Below the pieces are notes generated by a model. It did no database searches. It was not told where the DNA came from and worked only from the letters and a program-made list of their open reading frames with translations. Shown here piece by piece: positions 21,557 through 30,621 of a stretch of 32,935 bases of DNA. A program made the translations under genes and the position numbers. Positions within the stretch are counted from its first letter, which is position 1, and each line of letters opens with the position of its first letter. Source of the DNA: Accumulibacter sp. (GTDB taxonomy: Bacteria > Pseudomonadota > Gammaproteobacteria > Burkholderiales > Rhodocyclaceae); NCBI GenBank assembly GCA_017302455.1, contig JAFLDO010000048.1:1-32935 (forward strand). The letters run 5' to 3'.

Positions 21557-24500
21557 TCAGCGCGGATTCCCGGGGTCGGTCTTCGCCTGCCTGGCGTCCT
21601 CGATGGTCACGTGCAGTGGCGAACTCGGGTCGAAGTGCAGGTCACGCTGCGGGAAGGCCATGGCGATTCCCGCCTGCTCGAACTTGCGGTTGATGGCCTT
21701 GTGCAGGTCGGTCACCGTCGCGCTCCGGTGATCGATATCGTCGACGAAGGCGCGCAGGGTGAGCGTCAGCGAATTGTCGCCGAAAGCATCGAAGCTCACC
21801 CCGGGCTTCGGGTCGGCGAGAACGTGTTCGTGCTCGTCCGCCGCCTCGCGCATCAGTGCGTGTGCACGGTCGATGTCCGTGCCGTAGGCGACGCCGACGC
21901 TCACCTTGACGCGCGTCACCGGGTCCGACAGCGACCAGTTGAGCAGGCGGCCGGTGATGAACTCCTTGTTCGGCACCACCAGTTCCTGGCGGTCGGCGTT
22001 ACGAATGGTGGTGGCGCGAATGCGGATCTTGGTGACTACGCCATCGGTATTGCCGACGGTGATCAGGTCGCCAACCCGCACCGGCCGCTCGAACAGGATG
22101 ATCAGGCCGCTGATGAAGTTGGCGACGATCTCCTGCAGGCCGAAGCCGATGCCGACGCTCATGGCGGCCGCCAGCCACTGTACCTGTGACCATTGCGCGC
22201 CGAGGGTGTAGAGCGTCAGCAAGGCGCCGCCGGCGACGATGCCATAGGTCGTCAGGGTGGTGGCGGTGTAGCGGCTGCCGGAAGACATGCGGAAGCGCTC
22301 GAGCAGGATCATGTCGAGTACGGCTGGCAGTCGCTTGGCCAGTGTCACCGTGCTGATCAGATAGATCAGGGCGACGCCGAGATCGGCGAGTGTGATCGGC
22401 AGGCGTCGATCCTCGCCATCGACGGTCGCCGAGCGATACCACAGCGTGATGTCGTCGAGGATCGTCAAGGCCGGGAAAACTGCAGACCAGATGGCGTAAA
22501 GGCCGGCCAGGGCGAGCAGCGTGGTGACGATGCCCAGCAACTCGCGGCTGTCCTCGTCCACCGCCGTCAGGTCGAGCTCGGCGTATGCGGTTGGCGGGGC
22601 GTTGCCGTCAGGTTCGTCCGGCGTAACGCCTACCGCTGCGTCGGTTGCGGATTCGCCGGCGCGTTCGTTGCTGGCGATCTGGTAGCCGGCGCGTTGGCGC
22701 AACAAGGTCAACCAGCGCCAGACGAGCCCATGCAGCAGGATCAGGCCGCAGGCCAGCCAAAGGCTCAGGAGCAGGGAATGCATCATGATCATCGCCGAGT
22801 AGACGTAGCCGTTCAGGGTCGTGGCGAGGATCACAAAGGGCGTCGCGACCAAGGCGGGGAACCATAGCGGCTGCAGGCGGAAGATCAGCGCCGGCTGGGC
22901 CTGGCGGCGCAGGTGCGCCACTGCGCCACGTGTGGGGTGAAACACGCGGTAGAAGAACACGGCCACCGTCAGGGTCAGGAACAGCAGCGCCAGCCGTGCG
23001 ACGGCACCGCCGGTGTGTGCTGGATTCAGGTCTACGGCCAGTCGCCCGACGACATAGGCCGGAATGAAGACCCACAGCAGACGTCCGAGTTCGACCCGCA
23101 ACTGGTGGGTGGCCGGCTCGGGCCACCGCAAGTGCGCCGTGGCCAGTCCTCCGGGGAGGCTGATCTGGCGCAGCGCGAGAAGCATGTAGAGATTGATCGC
23201 GACCGCGTTCAGGCCGCCACCGACGGCGTGCGCGAGTGCTGTGCTGTGCGTATGCCCTTGCAGGAGCCCGCCGGTGACGGCGACCAGCAGGGGCAGTGGG
23301 CCCGCTTTCAGTAGCGTCCAGCCGCAGGCGCGCAGGGTGTGCCGGAAGCTGTCGGCGCCGGGTTCGCCGACATGCCGCGCGGTGCGTTCGATTGCCGCGG
23401 TCAAGGCGCCTTGCTTCCACGTCAGGACGAGTGCGAGCAGCACGCTCAGCCAGAACACGGGCGAGGGAAAGACCTGTTGCTCGAAGGCGCGCACGACATC
23501 CGACCGGCGTGCGGGCGCGAGCAGCAACCGTACCTCATCCGGCAGTCGAAGAACGTCATCTGGCTGCGTTCTCGATTGCGTGCCGAGCCAGAACAGGTGC
23601 TTCTCGAGAAAGGAGTCGTAGCGGCGAGCCGCCTCGCGCATCTGGTTCTCGGCGGTGTGCAGCTTGCGCAAGCGGTCCAGATAGATCGCCTCGCTCTCCA
23701 GTTGCTGGGCGAGCAGAGTCCGCCGCTGCTCGACCAGGGCCTGCAGCGTGTCGTGCAGGGAGTCCGTCTGCCCGGCGGGAAGTTCGGCGGCGAGTGCGGC
23801 GACGGCTGCCGGACCATTGGCGAGGCGCGCCGCCTCATCGAGCGAGCGCAGGCGTTGCACGTTGACCTCGGCAATCTTCTGCGCGAGTTCGCGGCCCTTG
23901 CGTTCGTACACCTTCAGGTCCGGCAGTGCCTGGCGATGGGCGAGCAGCAGCGGGCCGAGGCCGGCACTGAGTGCGCTGATCTCCGTCGCCGCCTGTTCGC
24001 GCCTGTGGTTGGCCCGAATCTGTTCGGCCAGTTGCACTGCCTGCGCCTGCTCCTTGTCCAGCGCCGCGAGCGGGTGGGTTACGGCGTTCAGATCCCTGGC
24101 GAGTACGAGGTTGTGCTCGGCAAAGGCGGCCAGGGTCGGGCTCAGCCCGCGCACGGCGTCCAACATCCGTTCCGCTGCCTGTTCGGCCTGTTCGGCCTGT
24201 GCCACCCGCCAGGCGTTGTTCAGTGCCTTCAGATCCCTGACGTGCTGGCCGATGCGCTCGATCTTGGCGGTCTTCTCGTCGCGCGTCGCCGCGAGGAGAT
24301 CCCATTTCATCGGCAGGCTGAGGAGTTCCTGGTCAAGCGCCTGGATCTGCGTGCTGAGGGCGGCATAGCGGGTTTCCAGGCTCCAGCGCCTGGCCTCGCT
24401 CAGTCTCTCCGGCTCGTCCGCAGGCGGTGGGCTCTGCAGGGCGGCGGCAATCGCCCGCTGCTGCTCCTGCGCCGTCGCGAGAGTCTGGCGGATAGCCGTC

Positions 24501-25000
24501 GGTCGGTTTTCCTGATAGGCCAGCTGTCGCTCGATGTCGGCGCGCAGGGCCTGTACCGCCGCGAGGTCGGCCTCCTCGCGCTTGAGATCGCGCGCGATCT
24601 GCACTCCGCCGGCGGCCGCGTCGGCGACCTTGGTGGCAGACGGCTGGGCCGCCTGCAAGGCGGCGGTCCGCTGGCGGACGAGATCCGTCTCCTGCGGTGC
24701 CGTGCGCATGATCTCGGCGAAAGCGTCGGCGCGCGCCGCGTGGGCGTCGATCTTCGTCAGGTTGCTCAAGCTGTCGCGGTAGAGGGCGATGAGATCGGCG
24801 CGACTCTTGGCGTCGAGTTCGGGGTTGCCTTCCGCCTCGCTGATCTTCGCCTGTAGCACCTCCCCAGTCACCAGCAGCGGCGCTGCGCTGCGACGGCCGG
24901 CTGGCGCTGTCGCGTCGCTGGCCGCCAGGGCGCCGCACCACAGCGCGAGGATGAACAACAACGACAAAGGCCGCAGGCAGGCTGGCACGGTTTTCGACAT
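21557..25000 (-). CDS. large mechanosensitive channel, MscK/MscM type
   Basis: A 1147-residue inner-membrane channel, close to E. coli MscK (1120 aa) and MscM (1107 aa). Signal peptide about 1-25, then a long periplasmic alpha-helical, coiled-coil-rich domain (about 30-500) rich in A/E/Q/R heptads, a set of transmembrane helices (about 510-890), and the C-terminal MscS core (about 903-1147). The pore helix is seen as AAAMSVGIGFGLQEIVANF, and the beta domain begins ERPVRVGDLI. It should open on membrane tension in hypo-osmotic shock. I placed the start at ATG 25000, where the signal peptide begins; the frame stays open to 25333 but would add an unstructured arginine- and proline-rich stretch. 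Ribosome binding site weak. Channel ion preference is not readable. Confidence 0.9.
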   Translation of the reverse strand: MSKTVPACLRPLSLLFILALWCGALAASDATAPAGRRSAAPLLVTGEVLQAKISEAEGNPELDAKSRADLIALYRDSLSNLTKIDAHAARADAFAEIMRTAPQETDLVRQRTAALQAAQPSATKVADAAAGGVQIARDLKREEADLAAVQALRADIERQLAYQENRPTAIRQTLATAQEQQRAIAAALQSPPPADEPERLSEARRWSLETRYAALSTQIQALDQELLSLPMKWDLLAATRDEKTAKIERIGQHVRDLKALNNAWRVAQAEQAEQAAERMLDAVRGLSPTLAAFAEHNLVLARDLNAVTHPLAALDKEQAQAVQLAEQIRANHRREQAATEISALSAGLGPLLLAHRQALPDLKVYERKGRELAQKIAEVNVQRLRSLDEAARLANGPAAVAALAAELPAGQTDSLHDTLQALVEQRRTLLAQQLESEAIYLDRLRKLHTAENQMREAARRYDSFLEKHLFWLGTQSRTQPDDVLRLPDEVRLLLAPARRSDVVRAFEQQVFPSPVFWLSVLLALVLTWKQGALTAAIERTARHVGEPGADSFRHTLRACGWTLLKAGPLPLLVAVTGGLLQGHTHSTALAHAVGGGLNAVAINLYMLLALRQISLPGGLATAHLRWPEPATHQLRVELGRLLWVFIPAYVVGRLAVDLNPAHTGGAVARLALLFLTLTVAVFFYRVFHPTRGAVAHLRRQAQPALIFRLQPLWFPALVATPFVILATTLNGYVYSAMIMMHSLLLSLWLACGLILLHGLVWRWLTLLRQRAGYQIASNERAGESATDAAVGVTPDEPDGNAPPTAYAELDLTAVDEDSRELLGIVTTLLALAGLYAIWSAVFPALTILDDITLWYRSATVDGEDRRLPITLADLGVALIYLISTVTLAKRLPAVLDMILLERFRMSSGSRYTATTLTTYGIVAGGALLTLYTLGAQWSQVQWLAAAMSVGIGFGLQEIVANFISGLIILFERPVRVGDLITVGNTDGVVTKIRIRATTIRNADRQELVVPNKEFITGRLLNWSLSDPVTRVKVSVGVAYGTDIDRAHALMREAADEHEHVLADPKPGVSFDAFGDNSLTLTLRAFVDDIDHRSATVTDLHKAINRKFEQAGIAMAFPQRDLHFDPSSPLHVTIEDARQAKTDPGNPR

Positions 25001-25080
25001 GCAGCGCATTCTGGCACAGGCAGTTAGGTCCGCCAAGGAAAAGGCGATTACGGCATTAGCCGTCGGCGTCAGCTCTGGAG

Positions 25081-25100
25081 CGGGCGCTTTCGGGCGCCCG
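25081..25100. repeat. perfect 7-bp inverted repeat
   Basis: CGGGCGC (25081-25087) and GCGCCCG (25094-25100) flank a six-base loop. There is no T-tract and it does not follow a gene end on either strand, so it could be an operator or chance in GC-rich DNA. Confidence 0.35.
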
Positions 25101-25147
25101 TCGGGGGTCAAGGGGGGAGTCAGCGGCAGCGTTTGAGCACGGGTGGT

Positions 25148-25177
25148 TTGACCACGTCTGAAACGGGCTCCTATAAT
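25148..25177 (+). promoter_or_regulatory. near-consensus sigma-70 promoter for the CHAT-domain gene
   Basis: TTGACC (25148-25153, five of six) and TATAAT (25172-25177, six of six) are separated by 18 bases; predicted start near 25184. It is the best promoter match in the window and implies steady expression. It lies over the most upstream start of the frame (25177), supporting the later ATG at 25348. Confidence 0.75.
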
Positions 25178-25347
25178 TGACAGGACGTCATGGGAATCCC
25201 TGGCCTGACTACCGCTGCGTCCTCCGGGCAAACGTCGCGCAGAAGCCGGTAGACTGCGCGGTCGTCGTGGGAACCCGCAATTGGTGGATGCGGGCCAGCC
25301 GCGCCGCCGGGTACAAGATATCGCTGCCGCCACACCGAGACCAATCG

Positions 25348-27603
25348 ATGTCCAAGATCACCGCCCTGTGGCTGTTGCTTTGCCTGTTTCTGATTCCCGG
25401 CTGCGTGACGGCGGACGACGTCACTTTGAGTGCGCTCATGCAGAAGGGTGAGCACCATGCGCTGATCAAGGAAATCCAGCCGCGGCTCGACAAGGGCGGC
25501 GAAGTCACCAGTTTTCAGCTCTTGCTGCTCGGCAGCGCCTATTATGAAGTCCGCCGCTACCAGACGGTGCTGACCGTCGCCGACCTCATGGACAAGCGGG
25601 TCGCCGCCGGCGATGACAACTTTTTCGGCGGGGATTTGTCCGTGTATCCGGCGATCTTCCGTGCGGCGACCTATCTCGACCAGGGCGAATACGCCAAGGC
25701 CATCGACTTCGCGGCTCGAGCGGGTAGCCGTCTGAAGCAGAACCAGATCTTCTACCGAGCGCAGCTGATCCAGATCAGCAACATCCTCGGCGTGGCGAAC
25801 GCCTTTCTCGGTCATCGCGAGGTGGCGCGCGAGCACCTGGCAGTCATCAGCCGGGTTGACCTCGAGAAGAGCAACCTGGGCCCCGAGAAATTCATCGCCA
25901 TGGCGCGCATCCACATGGCACTGAAGGAATACGGGAAGGCCCTGCTGAGCGTCGACGACCCGCGCGCAGAAGTGCCGGCAAGCCTGAAGATCCATTACGA
26001 CCCCACCTTTCAGGCGGTGCCGCGTTTTTTCATCCGTTGCAAGAGCCTCTACGAAACCGGCAAGCAGGCGCAGGCCAAACAGGGTTACGACCAGTTGCTG
26101 ACGCACCCGCAGATCAGCCAGTTCGGTGGCATCCACTGGCGTGTATTGCAGGACCGGGCACGCATTGCGCAGACCGAGGGTGCCATCGCCGAGGCCATCA
26201 AGATGCTCGAAAAGGCCATCGAGATCATCGAGCAGCAGCGATCGTCGATCGACAGCGAATCCGGTCGCATCGGTTTCGTCGGCGACAAGCAGTCGCTCTA
26301 TCACGCGCTGGTCCCGCTGCTGCTCGCGCACGGGCTCGAGGCCCGCGCCTTCGAGTACGTCGAACGTTCGAAGGCGCGGGCACTCGTCGATCTGCTTGCC
26401 ACACAGAAGTCCTTTGCCGCGCGGCCGCGCGAGGCGCAGGGCGGCGACATCCTGCTCAGGCTGATGGGTGCCGAGTCGGATCTGGTGGCGCTCGCGGCCC
26501 CGGAGCAAGTTGCCGCGACGCGCAGCGTCGCGGCTTACGAAATTCGCAGGAGCCTCAAGGCGCAGGCGCCGGAACTGGCTTCGCTGGTCAGCGTGGCGAG
26601 TACGCCCTTGAAGGAGATTCAGCAGTCGCTGCAGCTCGACGAGGCGCTGCTCGAGTACTACTATACCGACCAGGATCTGGTGGCGTTCGTCGTCGGCAGA
26701 GAGGGTCTCAAGGCGGTCAGACTGGAGCGTGCTGGCCTCGAAGACAGGGTCATCAAGTTCAGGGCATCGCTGAGCAACGCCGATTCCCGCGATTACCTGC
26801 CGCAGTCCGAGCAGATCTACAACCGCCTGTTCAAGCCACTGCTCGGCTCGCTGAAGGTCCGCAAACTGGTCGTCGTCCCGCATGGCGTCCTGCACTACCT
26901 GCCGTTTTACGCGCTGCGTTCCGAGCGGGGGTTCCTGATCGACGACTACAGCCTGCGCGTCGAACCGAGCGCCAGCGTTCTGCAGCTCATTGCGGGGCGT
27001 CGGGACAAGGCCGTGACCACCGCCCTCCTGCTCGGCAACCCCGATCTCGGCAACGCGCGCCTCGACCTGCAATTCGCGCAGGAGGAGGCAAGCTCCATCG
27101 CCCGCATCCTGCCCAACGCCAAGGTCCTGCTGCGGCGCCAGGCGACGCCAGATTTCGTCAAGCAGCAGGGAGGGCGGTTCCCGATCATCCACTTCGCCGC
27201 GCATGGCCTCTTCAATCCGGCGGAGCCGATGAACTCCGCCGTGCTCCTGGCGCCGGACCGGAGCAGCGACGGTCGGCTGAAGGTCAGCGACCTGTATTCG
27301 CTTAGCCTGGATGCGAATCTGGTGACGCTGAGCGCGTGTCAGACGGCGCTTGGCAAGGTGACGACCGGCGATGACGTGGTCGGTTTTGCGCGCGGTCTGC
27401 TCTACGCCGGCGCCAGTTCAATCGTCTCCAGCCTCTGGGATGTGGACGATCTTGCCACGCGCGACCTGATGGTCGGCTTCTATCAGAACCTGGCCCAGAT
27501 GGACAAGCAGGAAGCGCTGCGCCAGGCCCAGATCAACACCCGGAAAAAGTATGAGCATCCCAATTACTGGGCTGCTTTCATCCTCACCGGCAACGCCCGC
27601 TGA
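25348..27603 (+). CDS. lipoprotein with TPR repeats and a C-terminal CHAT protease domain
   Basis: A 751-residue protein. The N-terminus MSKITALWLLLCLFLIPGC is a lipoprotein signal with lipobox cysteine C19, so the protein should be exported and lipid-anchored. Residues about 40-330 form helical TPR-like repeats (LLLGSAYYEVRRYQTVL, YLDQGEYAKAIDFA, AQTEGAIAEAIKMLEKAIEI). The CHAT domain (about 440-748) has the caspase-like pair H619 (IHFAAHGLF) and C664 (TLSACQTALG), then GLLYAGASSIVSSLWDV, the standard C-terminal signature. CHAT proteins are cysteine proteases of the caspase clan; TPRs usually recognise the substrate or trigger. The leader is about 165 bases. A patatin-like lipoprotein and the pqi operon follow. 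Substrate unknown. Confidence 0.9.
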   Translation: MSKITALWLLLCLFLIPGCVTADDVTLSALMQKGEHHALIKEIQPRLDKGGEVTSFQLLLLGSAYYEVRRYQTVLTVADLMDKRVAAGDDNFFGGDLSVYPAIFRAATYLDQGEYAKAIDFAARAGSRLKQNQIFYRAQLIQISNILGVANAFLGHREVAREHLAVISRVDLEKSNLGPEKFIAMARIHMALKEYGKALLSVDDPRAEVPASLKIHYDPTFQAVPRFFIRCKSLYETGKQAQAKQGYDQLLTHPQISQFGGIHWRVLQDRARIAQTEGAIAEAIKMLEKAIEIIEQQRSSIDSESGRIGFVGDKQSLYHALVPLLLAHGLEARAFEYVERSKARALVDLLATQKSFAARPREAQGGDILLRLMGAESDLVALAAPEQVAATRSVAAYEIRRSLKAQAPELASLVSVASTPLKEIQQSLQLDEALLEYYYTDQDLVAFVVGREGLKAVRLERAGLEDRVIKFRASLSNADSRDYLPQSEQIYNRLFKPLLGSLKVRKLVVVPHGVLHYLPFYALRSERGFLIDDYSLRVEPSASVLQLIAGRRDKAVTTALLLGNPDLGNARLDLQFAQEEASSIARILPNAKVLLRRQATPDFVKQQGGRFPIIHFAAHGLFNPAEPMNSAVLLAPDRSSDGRLKVSDLYSLSLDANLVTLSACQTALGKVTTGDDVVGFARGLLYAGASSIVSSLWDVDDLATRDLMVGFYQNLAQMDKQEALRQAQINTRKKYEHPNYWAAFILTGNAR

Positions 27604-27791
27604 GAAAACCCGCGGGTCGCTCGGCTCCTTGCCGTGCCGTAGTTGTTCGGCGCTCGCGTATGCGCTCAGGCGCATTCCTGGGTGGACAGGCGACCTCGTG
27701 CAGGCCCATGTGACGCTGGACCAGGGTGGGGGGTCAGCGCGAGAGCGGACGCGGTAGAATGGCAGTCTTCCCACTCCTCTGGCCTGAACCG

Positions 27792-29255
27792 ATGATTCCA
27801 TTTCGCGCGCCATTCCTGCTGGCCATTTTCTTGTTGCTCACGCTTGCCGGTTGTGCCACCCGCCCAGTCAATCCGCCGATCACGCAGGCCGACCCGAAGA
27901 CGGGTTACCGCTTCGAGGTGCGTCAGGCGCACGCCAGGGAAAAGGAAAACCTTGTCATTCTCGCCTTCTCGGGCGGCGGTACGCGCGCGGCGGCCTTTTC
28001 CTACGGAGTCCTCGAGTTTCTTCGCCGCACCGAGGTAACGGGAGCGCAGGGCCAGACTGTGCGCCTGCTCGATGCCGTCGACGTCATCACCGGCGTCTCC
28101 GGTGGCAGCTTCACCGCGCTGGCCTACGGCCTGTACGGCGACAAGCTGTTCGCCGAGTACGAACAACGCTTCCTGAAGCGCGATGTGCAGGGCGAGATCA
28201 TTGCCCGTACGTTCAGCCCGCGCCATTGGGGAGCGCTGTGGTCCCTGGGCTGGGGTCGTTCGGAACTGGCGGCGCAGTTGTACGACGAGATTCTCTTCGA
28301 TGGGGCCACTTTCGGCGATCTGGACCGCGGCCGGGGCCCCCTGATCCTGGCGTCGGCCACCGACATCTCGACCGGCGCCCGTTTTGTCTTCAACCAGACT
28401 ACCTTCGACGTCCTCTGCTCGGATCTCAATGCCGTGCGGTTGTCGCGCGCCGCTGCCGCGTCGTCGGCCGTACCGGTGGTGCTCTCGCCGGTGACGATCA
28501 ACAATTATGGCGGCGGTTGCAACACGCAGTTGCCCGGCTGGGTGAAGGTGTTTTCTTCAGCCGCGGAACCGCCGCGGCCGGCGGCGCGCGCGATCCGCTC
28601 GCTGAAGGACCTGCAGGCCTACGGGGACGGCGTCCACCGGCCCTACCTTCACCTCGTCGACGGCGGCGTCTCCGACAACGTCGGCATGCGCGCGGTGCTC
28701 GATGCGCTCGAAATTTCCCAGGCCCTGCACGAGGTGGGCGCACCGACGCCGCTCGACCGCGCCCGCCGGATCATCGTCTTCATCGTCAATTCACTGTCGT
28801 CGCCGCCGACCAACTGGGACGAGTCCGAAGTCCCGCCCGGCACCATCAGCGTCCTGCTGAAGTCGGCCGGCGTGCCGATCGACCGCTACTCGTACGAAGC
28901 GGTCGAACTGCTGCGGGACATGGCGGCGCGCTGGCAGACCTTGCGTCTGATCGGCCAGTCGCCAGGCATGGCCGCCAACAAGGATCCCGTGGTTGCCGCC
29001 GCGCTGCGCGTGCCGAACGCCGAGATCTATGCCATCGATGTCTCGTTCCCAGCGCTGAAGGACAAGGACGAGTTGGCCTATCTGAATGAACAGCCGACGT
29101 CGTTCGTGCTGCCCGACGAGGCTGTCGATCGCCTGCGCGCGGCAGCCGGAACGATCATCATGGACTCGCCGGAATTCCAGCGCCTGCTCAAAGACGTCGG
29201 CGCGCGGATCGTGGCCGAGCCGCCGCGCGCGCCGGCAGCGTCCGCCGTGAAATAG
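27792..29255 (+). CDS. patatin-like phospholipase lipoprotein
   Basis: A 487-residue predicted lipoprotein: signal MIPFRAPFLLAIFLLLTLAGC with lipobox C21. The patatin fold is clear, with an oxyanion loop SGGGTRAAAFSYG (60-72), nucleophile elbow GVSGG with S103, and the catalytic aspartate D290 in LVDGGVSDN. The family hydrolyses phospholipids or lysophospholipids; lipid anchoring would place it at the inner face of the outer membrane or in the periplasm. I chose ATG 27792 as it opens the signal. The 188-bp gap after the CHAT gene has a TAGAAT (27755-27760) that may be a -10, without a good -35. pqiA follows 80 bp downstream, so a shared role in envelope lipids is plausible. Confidence 0.9.
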   Translation: MIPFRAPFLLAIFLLLTLAGCATRPVNPPITQADPKTGYRFEVRQAHAREKENLVILAFSGGGTRAAAFSYGVLEFLRRTEVTGAQGQTVRLLDAVDVITGVSGGSFTALAYGLYGDKLFAEYEQRFLKRDVQGEIIARTFSPRHWGALWSLGWGRSELAAQLYDEILFDGATFGDLDRGRGPLILASATDISTGARFVFNQTTFDVLCSDLNAVRLSRAAAASSAVPVVLSPVTINNYGGGCNTQLPGWVKVFSSAAEPPRPAARAIRSLKDLQAYGDGVHRPYLHLVDGGVSDNVGMRAVLDALEISQALHEVGAPTPLDRARRIIVFIVNSLSSPPTNWDESEVPPGTISVLLKSAGVPIDRYSYEAVELLRDMAARWQTLRLIGQSPGMAANKDPVVAAALRVPNAEIYAIDVSFPALKDKDELAYLNEQPTSFVLPDEAVDRLRAAAGTIIMDSPEFQRLLKDVGARIVAEPPRAPAASAVK

Positions 29256-29335
29256 CGCACCCCGTTACCGAGCGCGCTCCTGTGATCGCATCTGGCCGGC
29301 CCGCTGGAGATCCGCAGAGCGGGTGACCAACAGCC

Positions 29336-29992
29336 ATGCCTGAGCCGAACGCACGCGACTCCTCGCTGGTCGCCTGTCCCGACTGCGATCTGCTGCAGCA
29401 TCTGCCACCGATTCCGCCGGCTGGCTCGGCACACTGCGCGCGTTGTCATGCGCGCTTGTGGCGCCACAAGGTCGATTCGCTGAATCGGACGTTGGCGCTG
29501 GCGGTTGCCGCCGCGTTTCTGTTGCTGATCGCCAACAGCGTGCCGATGCTCGGCCTGGCAGTGGCCGGTCGCGAAGCCTTCACGACGGTGATCGGCGGCG
29601 TGCTGGCGATGTGGCGCGACGGTAGGCAGGAGGTTGCCATACTGGTGCTGTTCACGGCCGTGATCGCGCCGGCGTTCGAGATCGCCTGCCTGCTCGCCGT
29701 CGTGCTCGCCGTACGCCGGCCGCCGGCGCCTGCCTGGGCGGGCAGGCTGCTGCGCGCCTACGAGATCCTGCGCGAGTGGAGCATGATCGAGATCATGCTC
29801 CTCGGCGTTCTCGTGGCGCTGATCAAGATCGCCGAACTGGCGACGGTGATTCCCGGCCTGGCCATGTTCGTCCTCGGCGCACTGGTCTTCCTGCTCGCGG
29901 CGATGGCCGCGGTCTTCGACCCGCGCGATGCCTGGGCGCGTGTCGGCTGGGTCGCCGGCGCCTCGACACGGCCAGGGGAGGGCGGACGATGA
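29336..29992 (+). CDS. pqiA: PqiA-family membrane protein, first copy
   Basis: A 218-residue inner-membrane protein made of a single PqiA domain: an N-terminal zinc-ribbon-like part (C14-x2-C17, C34-x2-C37) and four helices (near 52-72, 96-124, 145-168 and 173-192). E. coli PqiA has two such domains in one chain; here they are two genes. PqiA is the inner-membrane partner of the PqiB MCE tunnel, which moves lipids between membranes. Its end overlaps the next pqiA by four bases (ATGA). Confidence 0.9.
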   Translation: MPEPNARDSSLVACPDCDLLQHLPPIPPAGSAHCARCHARLWRHKVDSLNRTLALAVAAAFLLLIANSVPMLGLAVAGREAFTTVIGGVLAMWRDGRQEVAILVLFTAVIAPAFEIACLLAVVLAVRRPPAPAWAGRLLRAYEILREWSMIEIMLLGVLVALIKIAELATVIPGLAMFVLGALVFLLAAMAAVFDPRDAWARVGWVAGASTRPGEGGR

Positions 29993-30621
29993 ACGCCCAG
30001 CCGGCGACCGCGATGTCGCTCGGGCTGGCCGGCTGCGAGGTCTGCGGGCTGGTCTCGCGACCGCTGGCGGGGCAGCCTCCGCACTGTCCGCGTTGTGGCG
30101 AGAGGCTGCATTTTCGCCGCCCGGCGAGTATCGAACGTTGCTGGGCGCTGGTGATCGCGGCGCTGATCCTCTACCTTCCGGCCAACCTGCTGCCGGTACT
30201 GACCACCTACACGCCGCTCGGCAGTCAGACCGACACCATCATGCAGGGCGTCGTCGAGCTGTGGTCGCCAACGTCGTGGCCCCTGGCGATCGTCGTCTTC
30301 GTCGCCAGCATCACCATCCCGCTCGGCAAGCTGATCGCCCTGGCCTACCTGCTGATCACGGTGCAGCGGGGTTCGCCCAAGTCGAGCCGGCAGCGGGTAC
30401 GGCTCTACCGCATGGTAAAGTTCATCGGCCGCTGGTCGATGCTCGATGTCTTCGTCGACACCTTCGTCGTCGCCCTGGTACAGCTCAAGCCGCTGATGTG
30501 GATGGCCCCGGGCCCCGGAGTGATGTTCTTTGCCGGTGTCGTGGTGGTGACCATGGTCGCGGTGAACTGCTTCGACCCGCGCCTGATCTGGGATCTGCCG
30601 CAGAAGGAATGCCATGCCTGA
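29989..30621 (+). CDS. pqiA: PqiA-family membrane protein, second copy
   Basis: A 210-residue single-domain PqiA protein with its own zinc-ribbon-like N-terminus (C16-x2-C19, C33-x2-C36) and four helices, including ALVIAALILYLPANLLPVL and WPLAIVVFVASITIPLGKLIALAY. The YLPANLLPV element is the family signature. Together with the preceding gene it reconstitutes the two-domain E. coli PqiA. It begins by four-base overlap with the first copy and overlaps pqiB by eight bases. Confidence 0.92.
   Translation: MNAQPATAMSLGLAGCEVCGLVSRPLAGQPPHCPRCGERLHFRRPASIERCWALVIAALILYLPANLLPVLTTYTPLGSQTDTIMQGVVELWSPTSWPLAIVVFVASITIPLGKLIALAYLLITVQRGSPKSSRQRVRLYRMVKFIGRWSMLDVFVDTFVVALVQLKPLMWMAPGPGVMFFAGVVVVTMVAVNCFDPRLIWDLPQKECHA

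Larger units (their letters stand above)
25001..25347. other. divergent intergenic region between the channel and CHAT genes
   Basis: 347 bp with no convincing gene. It holds a small perfect hairpin (25081-25100), the strong plus-strand promoter at 25148-25177, and then a leader of about 165 bases before the CHAT gene ATG. In the leader CCCGC (25274-25278) can pair with GCGGG (25290-25294). I found no clear minus-strand promoter for the channel gene. Confidence 0.6.

Noticed and set aside
25171-27204. Minus-strand open frame of 677 codons opposite the CHAT gene
   Set aside because: Shadow of a gene with clear CHAT and TPR motifs and a strong promoter on the plus strand.
25348-27603. CHAT protease as part of a CRISPR-associated (Craspase-like) or other defence island
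   Set aside because: No cas genes, CRISPR repeats, nucleases or other defence genes are nearby, and the protein has an export signal.
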